From Bradysia coprophila (Eukaryota; Arthropoda; Insecta; Diptera; Sciaridae), in NCBI RefSeq assembly GCF_014529535.1, contig NC_050735.1, positions 930,001-994,000 on the forward strand: a stretch of DNA of 64,000 bases. Direction: 5' to 3'. Positions 10,746 to 22,458 of the stretch are shown piece by piece. The first letter of the stretch is position 1. Each line of letters begins with the position of its first letter. The position numbers and the translations under genes were made by a program. The notes beneath the pieces were generated by a model. That model was not told where the DNA came from. It was given only the letters and a program-made list of their open reading frames with translations, and ran no database searches.

Positions 10746-12233
10746 GGTTATTGCGCCGAATGCAACTACGCAGAAAATTTATAGCGCTGCACTTCAAGAA
10801 TGTAAATTTTGGTGCGGTCGCCCAGATACAGATACGCGGGTGACACACCACAGTCAATGATAAAATGGCCGAATTTATACAAAAATTCACCTCTTGTGAT
10901 GATTCTCGTCGCCTTGGTGAATTTTTTTTACTTGTAAAATCATCAGAAGTTGTGTGTTCCCGAGTATCTAATTAAATTGCGATTTGCGTGACTTCCCCGA
11001 ATTTACCGCCCTAATAATCACCGCACTTGTCTTCAGAACATTTTCTGAGAGATGAGAGAGTGACAGCTCTAATTTTAATACATTTTATGAGAAATGAGAC
11101 AATGACCGCAATCATAGGGGTAGACTACCGCACTTATTTTCAATACATTTGAGATGAGAGATGAGTAAGTGCGGTTGTTGTGTTTGACAGTTTTGCGAAT
11201 ATCGCAAAAGTATAATTTTGTCATTAAAATAATCCCGAGCAAAGCCGGATACCACACTAGTTCAAACTAAATGGAGAAACTCAGGCAGGGGTAAGCGAAT
11301 ATTGACTATAATTCTTGCTAGACTACAGCCACCATCATATAGTGTATATGATTCAATCGATACCATATACTGTAGAAACGAGCGCGACCATTAACAATAT
11401 TTTCGTATCTTCAAAGAATGGTAATTAGCGACCAATTTTATCAATGAACGCATCGAGTAGGTGTGGTCAAATGTCGGTCCTGAGCACATTATATAGGCTT
11501 TGTAAACGCGATCATTTTCGTAGTAATTCGACATAAATTATGAGCGCATTCAAGATAAAACGGTCGATTGGCTATGTCCACTACCCAGTCTCATTGCCAA
11601 ATTATTGGCTCTCTGAAAAAATAAAAATATGATTCAGGAATGTTATGTCTGAGATAAGTGTGAGACAAAGGTAATAGATCTAACAACTGTTATGTATGCA
11701 ACAAGTTGCGAAATGAGGTTGTTTTCGTCACTAGATGCGGTGTTTTCGAACGGGCGAAGTGAAATCCTGAATACGTCACCCAAATGAGGCAAGGGAAAGT
11801 TCACTTTTAGCAGCGCCGTAGCAGAATATTTATCATTAGGTATGGTCGAATCTGCGGTGCGCGAAAAAGAGTAATTCACAAAAGTAGTTGCCAGAGACCT
11901 CAAAAACCCACTTTTCAGAGTATATGGTCTGGCAGAACTTCAGGTGGCGAGAAATCAGACTTTTTTTTTAATTTATCGACAGCGTGGACAGAGCAGAAAT
12001 AACCAAAAACGGTACGAAAAAATCTTCAAGATTTTTGTTGAAGTAAAGAATGGTCTAACGTGTCGTTACTCAGAAATTTTCAGTTCAGTTTTGGATTTCT
12101 CACTAGTTTTTCGGGGTCTCTCGACCACTAGAATTTTTTTGGAGTGGTCTATCTCGCGCGCTCTGCAGAATAGACCAACCCTATTCATCATTCACAGCAC
12201 TGAAACAATGTCTCGCAAACTTTGAATAACATT

Positions 12234-14557
12234 TTATTTCGCAATTCTAATTTTGGTTGACTCTTCCACTAGTGCTTTAAGCTCATCGAGTTTGTCTACA
12301 TCACTGATTGCAACGCCAATTTTCTCGATCTCCGTAGCCCAGTAAATGATATCCACCTGCAACTGAAGTCGAATTTTATCGTCGTCACTTAGTCCCTGGC
12401 GATCATTGGCACTGGTATTCAATGTTGACTTTTCACGCAAGTTCTTCAATCGCCTCAGGGATTCTTCAGTTTTCTGCACGGATGTTAACACATCAACCAC
12501 AGACGAATAGTATCTGCAGAGGTAAATGTTAGAAATCCGACAATGGCACATCATGTGAACGAAAAGAAACTTACTGGACATTAAGCGTCGAAAATAGATT
12601 GCGGCAAATTTGTCGGCACGTCTCGTCGTCAACATCACCGGAATACTGTTGCTTAAATTGTCTGGACGGGTCCAGCATTTGATCAACATAGCCGCACGGT
12701 TTCGATGGAATATCTCGATTCGTTTTACGATACAGTCTCGGTATATCGTTGACTTGCTTGATGTTGCTTACACTTCTGCCCGCAATTTCCTGGACGATTC
12801 GATTCGCGATTTTGTCACGCCTTTCGTTCAACAATTTGCTCGAGTCTAGGAAATTTTGCTGCAAGGTGGTTGCATGTTCGGTGACTTCTGCGGGTGCCAG
12901 TTGAATGATGGTTTTGGCTTGTTCAACGAGGAGATTTGTCATTCGATCGATGTCCGAATGGATGGAAACGTAGAACTCAATTCTGTTCATTTCCGGATCG
13001 ATGTCTTTGATTTCGATGCATTCGTCGACCCACACCGACAGTCGAGATATGATTTGTAGCGTCAGTTTGTAGAAGCGAATGAAAATTTGTTTTATATAAA
13101 TTCCCTCCGACCAACAGCTTTGAATGCACTGAAAGCCGGTGATGAATGGGAATAAGCGGAAACCATTTTGTGGTTTGACTAACGATTTGGTGACTGAATT
13201 GCTGCAGACTGATTCCAATTTGCCGCCAATTTCTTGGAATCTTATCTGTGGATTCAATACACGGATCAGGTTATTATGAAGGAGTCATCGCCATATCGTC
13301 TTGAGACTTACCTGGAAGTAAACCGGGAGATTCCATCTCAATTGGAATTGCTTGTACTGGCCATGCATTCGAAATTTGGTTACTTCGTTCGAGTCTCCTA
13401 CTAACTTCTCCAATCTGTCCAGAAAATCCACTGTGTCATTGTATTTGCGGTAGAACAGATCAGGATTCCCCGGTGCAAATATCGACGACATATGAGTTTC
13501 CAATCGTTGCTCAGTTTCACACCAAAAACTGTTCAAAAAGAAGTCGAATCCCTTCGCCCGATTCGTACGTGTCAACGACATCAATTGCTCCAAGTCGCTT
13601 CTGGCAAAAGCCAAAATTTGTTCGTAGATCCTTGACAAGCCTCGCGGTGAATTTTGCAGTGACTTTTCGGTTATTATCGACTGTAAATGCTTGCTGACCA
13701 CTTTCTGGCGATAGATCGCCTCGACGGCCTCGTATTCACTCAATGTGGCGTAGATGTGCAAACATCTTTCAATTTGATCCGGGTTCGTTGTGTTCAGACA
13801 TTGCAGGAAGTGCGCCTCCAGCCAATTCAACAATTTGCGGTGTAGTTGTTCGACTTTGCTGGAACCGAATTTCGACTCAATCAATTTGTCACAGAACTGA
13901 AACAGGAGAACATGGTGTTAAAACTGGCTTAGTCTGGTCGAAAGATCAGTTTCGCTTACTTGCAAATCGTAGACCAATTGAACGTAGCAAAAGGCCGCTC
14001 GTTCCAACAATGTCGGATTCAGGTTGGTCAAACTGATTTGATTCTCCAGCAAATTCTCCAAATTTCCAATCAAGTTCCGCACCTTTCCCACACTCTGGAC
14101 ACTTTTCAAATAATTTCTCAAAATCTTTTTCTCCGTTAAGGCGTTCTGTAGCTCGTTCATCGTATCGGCTAGGGTCATCTTCACCACAATTATTTCCTCT
14201 TTCAACTGGCCCAATGGTATTTGTATGCCATCGATTGACTGATTGAGCCCGTTCAGATTCGACGACAGATTCACGAAATCGGCATAGTCTTGGTTGATCA
14301 ATTCGATCATAGCCGAACGCAGTACCTTCAAGTAAATGCCCAAATCATCTCGTAATGCTTCCAGGCCGGTATTGCGGTTTTTGTGCAGGAATTCGTCAAC
14401 AGAAAATGTTGTCTGTAAATCGGTATAACGTATAATGACGTGTCGAGGATACACCTTTTCTAGTTGCAAAGACTGTCAGTCCTACCTTTACGAACTCGTT
14501 CTTGTCGAAACAAAGCTCCGGCGGACCAGCAGGAAGATTAAATAAGTCGTTATGCAT
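12234..14557 (-). CDS. Cog2: Conserved oligomeric Golgi complex subunit 2
   Basis: COG2 is a subunit of the eight-part COG tether that works in retrograde traffic within the Golgi. Five exons on the minus strand join in frame: 14557-14486, 14412-13960, 13896-13312, 13245-12575 and 12513-12234, coding 686 aa, close to the usual length of about 700. The N-terminus has the family signature (LPAGPPELCFDKNEFV at residues 7-22, then LEALRDDLGIYLKVL and LINQDYADFVNLSSNL). The middle has FAPGNPDLFYRKYNDTVDFL and RWNLPVYFQ. The C-terminal third has VPRLYRKTN-like (here IPRLYRKTN) and LSDDDKIRLQL. Introns are 62-73 bp. The start is the only ATG ahead of the signature. I see no defect. A decayed fragment of its exon 3 lies at 1316-1531. 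Confidence 0.96.
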
Positions 14558-14752
14558 GTTGTCCTTAAATTAGGTGGTAGAAATTGATGTAATTATTGCA
14601 CTAAAGTGATGTGCTTCTGGTGCACTTATCACATATTTTCGTATTTCGATTTGAAACGTCAATGGAATATTGGTTTACAGGTTTACATTCTTTGGATTAA
14701 AATAATTTGAACTTTTAGTTGCATATGGTCAGCTGTGTCAGTCAGAGTCATT

Positions 14753-15230
14753 TCGACTGTTATGATGAGAGAGGAGGAAATATAATTTGGATCAGTTATT
14801 TTAACTTGCCTCGGGCGATATGTTAAAAAATTGTATATGAAAATGCAATGACAAGTACCTCTTGGCAAGTTATTTTTAACTGGTCTTCGGAACTCTCGCT
14901 CTGATCGTAACAGTCTATTCTACAGACACTTTACAAGATCTTTACCTTAAGACATGAATGAAGAGACCTACAATTTCAATAGTCTGTTAACGGAGAGCGG
15001 AGATCAGTTAAATTTAACAATGTTAAAAATGAAAATTAAAGTTTGAATTTTCGAAGTATTAATTTTGTATGTGTTTCTTCTCTCATTGTGACATTAGGGT
15101 CAGTTACGTTCAACTGAGCCGAAATACAGATTTCGTTGTTGACACTTTATATACTGTTAATGGATAGAGATTTTGGCTCAGTTACACTTAACTTTGACGC
15201 TTGATTATGAATTTTGACAATTTTTTGAAT
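14753..15230. repeat. Old repeat, related to 17690-18850
   Basis: The sequence starts with TTATGATGAGAGAGGAGGAA and runs through GGAAATATAATTTGG and GATCAGTTAAATTTAAC. The same order of motifs is found at 17706-17734 plus 18568-18850, where an 833-bp element interrupts it. No coding potential is seen. Confidence 0.6.
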
Positions 15231-15260
15231 TGATTTTGACGATGACTCTTTACTTATTTA

Positions 15261-17366
15261 CAGGCGCGCCGACTTCTAGGTAGCGTTGGGTGCCGAAGCA
15301 CCCAACACTAGAATTTGTTGGGTGCGTAGCACCCAATGAAATGGTAGACTTTATCCAGAACTGATATTCTAATTTCAGAAAAAAAATGTCATATCTTAGG
15401 CAATTCTATGTATTTCTCACTATCAGAGCTATTCATTTTCTCTTTGAAATGACTTCTTCTACTCTATCAAAACCGACAAATCAAACCGAGAGTACAGACT
15501 ACAATTAGAATTTCTGAAGAAAGTAGAAAGCAATGACAAGAATTTGTCGACACAATCTTAACAATTTTAACTCCTAGAATATGCAGATAGTATACTTTTA
15601 TATGTCTTCGTGGTAAGACTAACATTATGCATCAGCTCGGATAGGGAGTTTTTGTTTATCTTTGCATCGACACATAAAAAATGATATGCATCTATGTCCA
15701 AATGTTTATTTTGACGAGTTGGATTATGACCCTCGCCTTCTGCTTAGGATCACAATCACCAACTCGTCAAAACAAACATTTGGGCACAGGTGCATAATAT
15801 TTAATATGGGTTATGGTCAAGTTAATTGAGTTACAAGTTTCGTACATATTGAAGCATTCAGTGAATTATGTTGGCTATGTTTTGCGGTAACAATAAGTCT
15901 ATTATTTTTCTTCATATTTTCATGCCAACGTGAATTTGAAGATGTAGACTACGGGCCTAGTCAACAGCTTCCGCTGAGTGCTTCATAATATACAATATTT
16001 CTTACTAACTTGAGAATGTCCCATATATTTATGTTTCCAATTCTATGCTGAGATTTTTGGGATATTCACTTACATTTTGTTCCATAACTTTTCTAAAAAG
16101 TATCTGAAGATGTCAAAGGAGAAGAAGAGCGATTTTGCTCCCGAATCATGAAAAAAGCCAAACTAAAAAAGCATTTGAGTCACCATTCCTGACGTAATTT
16201 CAGTGAAAACTTTATTCACATTAAGAATGGTGACTCCTTTTCCATTGAGGTTTTCATTTAAGTTAAGTTATAGAAGAAAGCATAAGTGAATGAATCCGAA
16301 AATCTCAGCATCGAAATGGCAAAATATAAGAGTAGTTGATTTTTGTTACAAACAGCTCCACACCCAGGAACGTTTCTAGTTGCCTAAAACACGAAACAGA
16401 CTTAAAAATTTCTCATTATTAGGGCTCAGAAATACAGTGGGTTCTTTTTAGTTCGGAACATATTTGAGATTTATTAGAGTTTTAAAAGTCATCGATGCTA
16501 CCAGTCAACAAAATGTTTCCAGTCTATGATATTTTGGCACAAAATTTGAGAATACCTTAGCGAATTCAAATTTCACGAAAAGGTATCATAGACTGGGAAG
16601 GACTTAATTGAATGGGACCATCAATGACTTTTAAAACTCTAAAAAATCTAACATTGTGCTTTTTAAAGATGAACACATTGTATAACTCAAAATAACTTTA
16701 GGTCATTTCTGGAAAATATAAATCCTTTGTGATCTTGTGTTAGCTCGAGATTGTAAAAAATCTTGGTTGTGCTAACTTCAGCCACATAGAAAATCAGACC
16801 TAGGCGATGGCAAGCGAAAACTCAGCCAGCCCTATTTTTCTCTTCATTATCTTTTCTATAATAGATTAAGGATCGGAAGGAAAACAAACAAAAAATCGAG
16901 TGATGGAAAGTGATCATTTGCTACACGGTATATGTTAGTAAAATGGCATCAAGAGCTCTAGAAGAAAATCTACGATTTTGTTAATCTTTCCTAACAATTT
17001 GTCCTACAAAGAACGGATATAAAACCGCTAGCTCAAATAAATTGGAATAGGTCTGGTGACATCTTAATGTCATCATTGTGTGAAATTTAAATATTTGTCA
17101 CCGTTCTCCGTGTAGGGAAAGTTCTAAATTTCCATTGTAAATAATTCGGCGCTAAACTTTTCAATTTTATATCAATCATTTATCGGCTTTTAATATTCAG
17201 AATTCTCTGTGCTATTATTGATGCCACGGTATGCCGTAACAGGAACACCTGTGTCTGTTGAAATTTTAACTGACCATAGTTCTGCGCTTTCTATAAGCGG
17301 CTTTGCAATGAAAATTTATCTTGGAGCATTAGCACCCAACACCCAAAACGAAAGTCGGCGCGCCTG
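15261..17366. mobile_element. hAT-like non-autonomous transposon with 8-bp target duplication
   Basis: The termini are exact inverted copies for 15 bp, CAGGCGCGCCGACTT at 15261 and AAGTCGGCGCGCCTG ending at 17366, with further GTTGGGTGC similarity inside. It is flanked on both sides by CTTATTTA (15253-15260 and 17367-17374), an exact 8-bp direct repeat. An 8-bp duplication and a CAG-type terminus fit the hAT superfamily. The 2,106 bp carry no transposase frame. The interior has hairpins at about 16180-16250 and 16440-16640 and a nested MITE at 15639-15808. Confidence 0.88.
15639..15808. mobile_element. MITE nested in the hAT-like element
   Basis: It shares TAGGGAGTTTTTGTTTATC, ATGATATGCA, a TTTTGACG...CGTCAAAA hairpin and AGGTGCATAATAT with the element at about 5006-5193. 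The arms TTATTTTGACGAGTTGG and CCAACTCGTCAAAACAAAC (one mismatch) form a stem around CTTCTGCTTAGG. Confidence 0.65.
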
Positions 17367-17734
17367 CTTATTTATTATCAAAGAAGTGATAATTTATTTA
17401 ATTTAAAAAAAAACTAAAATTCATTATTTATAAAACGCCCAAATGTATTCTTTTCAACAAAGCATCTATATTTCTTTAACGTTGAGAGAAATTTCGTCTT
17501 ATTTAGATCTAACTGGCCTGACTGGCCACGAGGGCCATGCCAAAATGATAGAAGATACTCATACTCAAAACTCATACATCGAAAATTCGGATTTCGATTT
17601 ATTTTCATTCAAAAAATTTTAAAATTGATACCAGGCCACTGGCCTGACGCCAGTTAGGTTTAATTGATCTTCGTTCTCAATAGCACCAATAGCACTCATT
17701 AGACTGTCATGATGAAAGAGACGGAAATATAATT

Positions 17735-18567
17735 GGCATGTAATTAAAGTGATAGCTATTTAATAAGAAATGATCACAAGAAAATAGGAAATGATCACTA
17801 GAAAAAGAGAAATGATCACCAAAAAATAAGAATTTGATCACTAAATATATGCAATTTTACCACTAACATATGATCGTCTCGAAATAAGAAATGATCTACA
17901 ATTTTCGAATTTGATTACAAAAAATAAAGAAATGATCGTGCAAAATAAAAAATTTGATTGCAAGAAATAAGGATATGCTATCTATTATTCTGTTTGATTA
18001 TTAGACGATGCAAGAGAAAAAAAAATTAACACCTAAGTTACCAACACCGTTCCGGCGCCCGGCTCGCATTGCGGCCCTCCGCTTCGCTACGGGGCAATGG
18101 GCCGGATCGCTCGGCGTGTTAAAACGCTTTTTATGTGCAATGAATTACACAGACTAATTATTAGACGATGCGAGAGAAAAAAAATTAACTCCTAAGTTAC
18201 CAACACCGTTCCGGCGCCCGGCTCGCATTGCGGCCCTCCGCTTCGCTCCGGGGCAATGGGCCGGATCGCTCGGCGTGTTAAAACGCTTTTTATGTGTATT
18301 CGTTCGGACTTTTAGTGATCAAATTCTTTACTTTTAGTGATCAAATTCTTTATTTTTAGTGATCAAATTCTTTATTTTTAGTGATCACATTTGATTTAGC
18401 GGGTGGTAGGTACTACTTGTGATCACTTCTTATTTTAGGTTGATAGAATCTTATTTCGTAGTGTTATATTTGAAAAACTGGTTGTGATCACATTCTTATT
18501 TTCCTGCAATCATTTTTATTTTCAAGTGATCAATTCTTATTTTAGATTTATCGCTTTTATTTCTTCC
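17735..18567. mobile_element. TGATCA-rich palindromic element with duplicated GC-rich core
   Basis: The element interrupts the old repeat at AATATAATT, which is present on both sides (17726-17734 and 18568-18576) as a likely 8-9 bp target duplication. The outer 300 bp on each side are inverted with respect to each other. The left side repeats AAGAAATGATCAC and the right side repeats GTGATCAAATTCTTTATTTT. Inside, a segment of about 139 bp is directly duplicated (17998-18137 and 18158-18296). Each copy has a GC-rich imperfect hairpin (CCGGCTCGCATTGCGG against GGGGCAATGGGCCGG). No reading frame. Family unknown to me; the target size would allow hAT. Confidence 0.75.
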
Positions 18568-19216
18568 CAATATAATTTGGACCAGCTATTTAAACTGGCA
18601 TTGAGTGATTTCTCATAATTTATATGAAAACATTTCGACTGCTAACGGCGAGTGAAGATCAGTTAAATTAACCTGGCAATGTCAAGTAATATCAAGTTCG
18701 AGTTTCCCAAATACAAATTTTAATGAGTTTCTTCATTAATTTCGGAACTGCCGTCAAGGCAAGTTATGTTTAACTGAACCGAAACATCTGTTCGTTAACC
18801 TGTTCAGAAATTTGTTATCCGCTGAAGATCGGCTCTTCCTACAATGTTTATATAATTTGCTCCCCAAAGACGGCTGGCACCAAATTTTAACGATTTAGTA
18901 AGTTTTTTTCTTTTAGTAGTATACCCATGCATCCACCTTGGACCTTGCACAAAACGTTCTAGTCAATAGGAAATTTCGATGCCACCGCATTGTAGACCAA
19001 CTCAGATGTTGCGTAATCTGTCCTACCAGGATTTTGATTAATTTAAGCTTTTCATAACGTTAGGTCGTATGGTCTGTATTTCACCAGTATATCAAACTGG
19101 AACAACAGAAGAAGAAGGTAAACGTCGCAAGTTGTTTGGCCCACCGATTGTCGAATACGTTTGTTGTGCTCTATTCGTCGAAAAGTTTAGTTTATTTTAT
19201 AAAATAAGTCGCTGCA

Positions 19217-20183
19217 ATGCTTGACCTTAAAAACTTGGGCACCGTAGACCTGTATGGTCTGTTGGGTATATTGATCACTGCTACAGACGCTGATGTAAGT
19301 TATCTGTTATGTCAACTTAAACATCCTTTTCATTTTCAATCTATCGTTCTCGTCCTGCTTATAATTTCAGATTCGAAAGGCCTATCGAAAGAAGGCGTTA
19401 GAATGCCATCCAGACAAAAATCCGGACAATCCCAAAGCAGCCGAACTCTTTCACGATCTATCGAAAGCATTGGAAATCCTATCAGATGAATCAGCCCGTG
19501 CCGCATACAACCGGGTAATTGAAGCGAAAAAGGCGGCCGAATTGCGAAATCAACAGTTGGACAGTAAGCGACAAAAACTGAAGGCTGACTTGGAGGAGCG
19601 TGAACGTCAGGCCAATTTGAATCAAGCCAGACGACAGACCTATTCAACCGTTGCCAAATCACCGGAAGATGCACTCAGAGACGAAATTGAACGATTGCGG
19701 AAGGAAGGATTCAAATTGTTGCAGGAAGAACAAGAATTGATGCAGAAACAGTTGCAGGAAGAACGGGTAAAAATGAACAGCAAGTGGGACTCGGCACAGC
19801 ATCGCATCAAAATCAAATGGTCGGCATCGAAGGGCGACACATCGAACGGCGGATACACCAAAGAGTTGCTCGAGAAATTCCTTCACAAATACGGCGACAT
19901 TGTGGTGTTGGTCATGTCGCCGAAAAAGAACGGCAGTGCGCTGGTGGAATTCAAAACGCAGGACGCTGCCGAGATGGCAGTTTCGTATGAAAAGGGACGA
20001 ATGGAAAATCCGTTGACATTGGAGTGGGTTGGTGATCCTCCGAAGAGCCGCAACAATCCGAGTGGATCGAGCACAATATCGGACAGTGATTATGAAAGCT
20101 TAGTGTTAAGGCAAATGCGACAGGCAGAGGAACGGAAACGATTAATTGAAGAAATGTTAAAGGAAGATCGGGATGAGAGCTGA
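19217..20183 (+). CDS. DNAJC17-like J-domain and RRM protein
   Basis: Two exons, 19217-19294 and 19371-20183 (76-bp intron), code 296 aa. The J domain spans residues of about 10-75, with the HPD tripeptide at 39-41 in ALECHPDKNPDNP. A charged coiled-coil follows at about 90-170, then a C-terminal RRM at about 175-250 with KIKWSAS as the first strand and NGSALVEFKTQDAAEMAV as RNP1. This layout is that of DNAJC17, an Hsp70 co-chaperone linked to pre-mRNA splicing, usually nuclear. The length matches the family (about 300 aa). The start ATG is directly followed by the J-domain helix I. The next gene is on the opposite strand, with the stop codons about 180 bp apart (convergent). Confidence 0.93.
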
Positions 20184-20361
20184 GATTAAATCTGGTTGTT
20201 TGTGTAAGTCCACTGGAAATGTTTTTTACTTGAGACGGTCATGATGTGGAAAGTGGAAAGTCTGGGAATGTTTCGCAAATTTTTTAAATTTAATTTTCTT
20301 ATAAAATCGAAAGGGGGTTGGAAGGTTCACATCTATTCAGTTCGTAATCATTAACCAAAAA

Positions 20362-21853
20362 TTAAGCAAAATTGCCAAGTCCTAAAACTAGAGTAACAGC
20401 CGCCTCAACATTACCGTTGCACATAAGGAGCGCCTGTAGATTACTATTCTCTTCCGTCAGACCCATGTCTCGCATTATCTGCAATTCGGCTGCATACCGT
20501 TGAGTGCTATTATCGGTAGGAGCTTCCACTGACGTTGCTTCCACCGTCGATGTGCTGGGATCTGCAGTCGAAACGGCCGATGTTTGAGTCGGTGGTGTTG
20601 TATTCGACGTGGTAGCCATTTCCTCATCATTATCACCTGTCCGCTGAGCGATGCTCGACAATGAATTCAACGATGCCGTACCAGCGAATAATAATGCGGC
20701 AGCCAATTGATTACGACTGATGCGTTGACTGTCGTTACTGCGACTGGGCGATGCCTGAGGAGAGTCGCCTTCAGACGATTCTGATGAATCTTCAGCTGCA
20801 AGAGGAGGTAAGAATTTGTTTAGAGAAATTCGTTTTTTTTTTGTTGTGACCTTGGATCATACTTCTTATCCGTTGTGCTGGATTGACGGGATTTTTCTTC
20901 ATCACAGCGATCATAGTTTCAGCCATAAATTTGGCTGATTTGATTAGGATCGGATATTGATCGCCAATGAGTTTAGCCTGGTATGAGTGGATCATTTTCT
21001 CGAGCAGAACGGCGTCCTTTAATATTGCAAAGGCACCAGTATCACTGTAAAATTCTGGGTACCTTTCGAGCACCTTATTGATCACTTCCGGACGAATGAC
21101 TTTCTGTGGAAACATAAAAGCAAAATTTGCATCAATGTCACAGAGGGGACGGGACATTTCTCAACGTTTAACATCGTCAGGAACGATATTATCGTCTAAA
21201 AATCGATATTGAATATTGCCACTCGTCGCAGAAAGAAATTGTTCGAAACTTACTGGAAACAGATTATTCGGACGGCTGTTGAAGCATATGCTGCGATACG
21301 CTTTACTAGCATCGGCTATCTCTTCCTCTGTAAATGCAATTGGTTCCGGTTCCGGTCTGTCAGTTTTATCGAATACATGGATGGTGGATCCCGACTTGAT
21401 TCCTTCTTTGCTGAGTTCAACTGAATCATCCAGCACTGAACCGCAATACACCAGTTCTGTAAGAGACAGTTTGGTGAAAACGGAGATGTGTAACCGTGTA
21501 ACGTCTAACATCGCACATCAATAATGGTTTTTTTTTATTCGAACCATCAAAACAAGAGACGCCTTTGGCAACATTCCAAAGATTTTCTTTTGTTTTTTGT
21601 ATAGCACAAGAGCGCAATTTCCACCACGAGTCAACACATAGTGCGTGCTTTTGTTTTCAATGACCTGTAAGTTGACCTTACCTAATGCAGACGGTCCAGA
21701 TGTTTCCGAATGATTTCCGAGCAGATCGTCAACCAGCAATCGTTTCAAATTTTCCACTTTATATGTGGAGTATGCATTCTCGTCGAGCTTATGGGCAATC
21801 CTTTCGTACGGCTTTCCAGATAGTCTGATTCCGAAAAATAACGTGACAGCCAT
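20362..21853 (-). CDS. UBL7-like ubiquitin-like / UBA protein
   Basis: Four exons on the minus strand, 21853-21682, 21456-21254, 21103-20863 and 20795-20362, join in frame to 349 aa. The N-terminus is a ubiquitin-like domain (LKRLLVDDLLG, then ELVYCGSVLDDSVELSKEG and SGSTIHVFDK). The middle has the UBL7-type helical region (PEVINKVLERYPEF, LKDAVLLEKMI). A Ser/Thr-rich linker follows from about 230. The C-terminus is a UBA domain (LQIMRDMGLTEENSNLQALL, then NGNVEAAVTLVLGLGNFA). The order matches UBL7 (BMSC-UbP), thought to act as a ubiquitin-proteasome adaptor. An in-frame ATG five codons upstream (21868) is an alternative start. Confidence 0.88.
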
Positions 21854-22177
21854 TCTGTCTTTACACAAAGTTACTCAGCAAATTAAATATTATTCTGATG
21901 TGCGTCAAAACAAAAACTCAGAAGAGCAACGGAGAACAACAAAATAATGAATTTGTCAAAATCAGGCCTGCCAATATTGAAAGACAAAAATCTGCGTTCA
22001 AGGTATAATCTTGCAGGTTGTGATGACGGAAGTATTATAAGCGCTGCATGCAATGCAAATCCACAAAAACTCACGGAAAAAATAACTACATCATCACGGC
22101 GACGGCAATCATCACAAGACGCGGTGTGAAAGTCATCAAGTGTGTTGCCCGCGTATCTCTATGTAAGTCATTTTGAA

Positions 22178-22376
22178 TAGAGTGTTATGATGAAAGAGAA
22201 AAAGATATTTTGACAAGTACCCCAAGGCATGTTAAAACAAACTGGTCTTCTGTCCTCTCGCTCTCAACGTACCACGTTGAAAGAGAACCAAATACTTTGA
22301 CAAGTACCCCAAGGCAAGTTATAATAACTAGTCTTCGGTTTTCTCGCTCTGATCATAACAGTATATTATGTGAAAA
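22178..22376. mobile_element. MITE of the AGTGTTATGAT family
   Basis: The ends are AGAGTGTTATGATGAAAGAG and an imperfect complement (CTCGCTCTGATCATAACAGT). The interior is itself a direct repeat of CAAGTACCCCAAGGCA. Better preserved relatives lie at 32024-32217. Related ends are at 14753 and 17700. Confidence 0.7.
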
Positions 22377-22458
22377 TAAAGGTCTAGTACTTATTTGCTC
22401 TTCCATGCCCATCACATTATGAAACAAAAGCTTTAACGTAATTCGAAAAATCATAATT

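Noticed and set aside
11643-11903. An 86-codon minus-strand frame between the ACGCGT array and Cog2.
   Set aside because: No motif and no partner exon; left as uncalled sequence.
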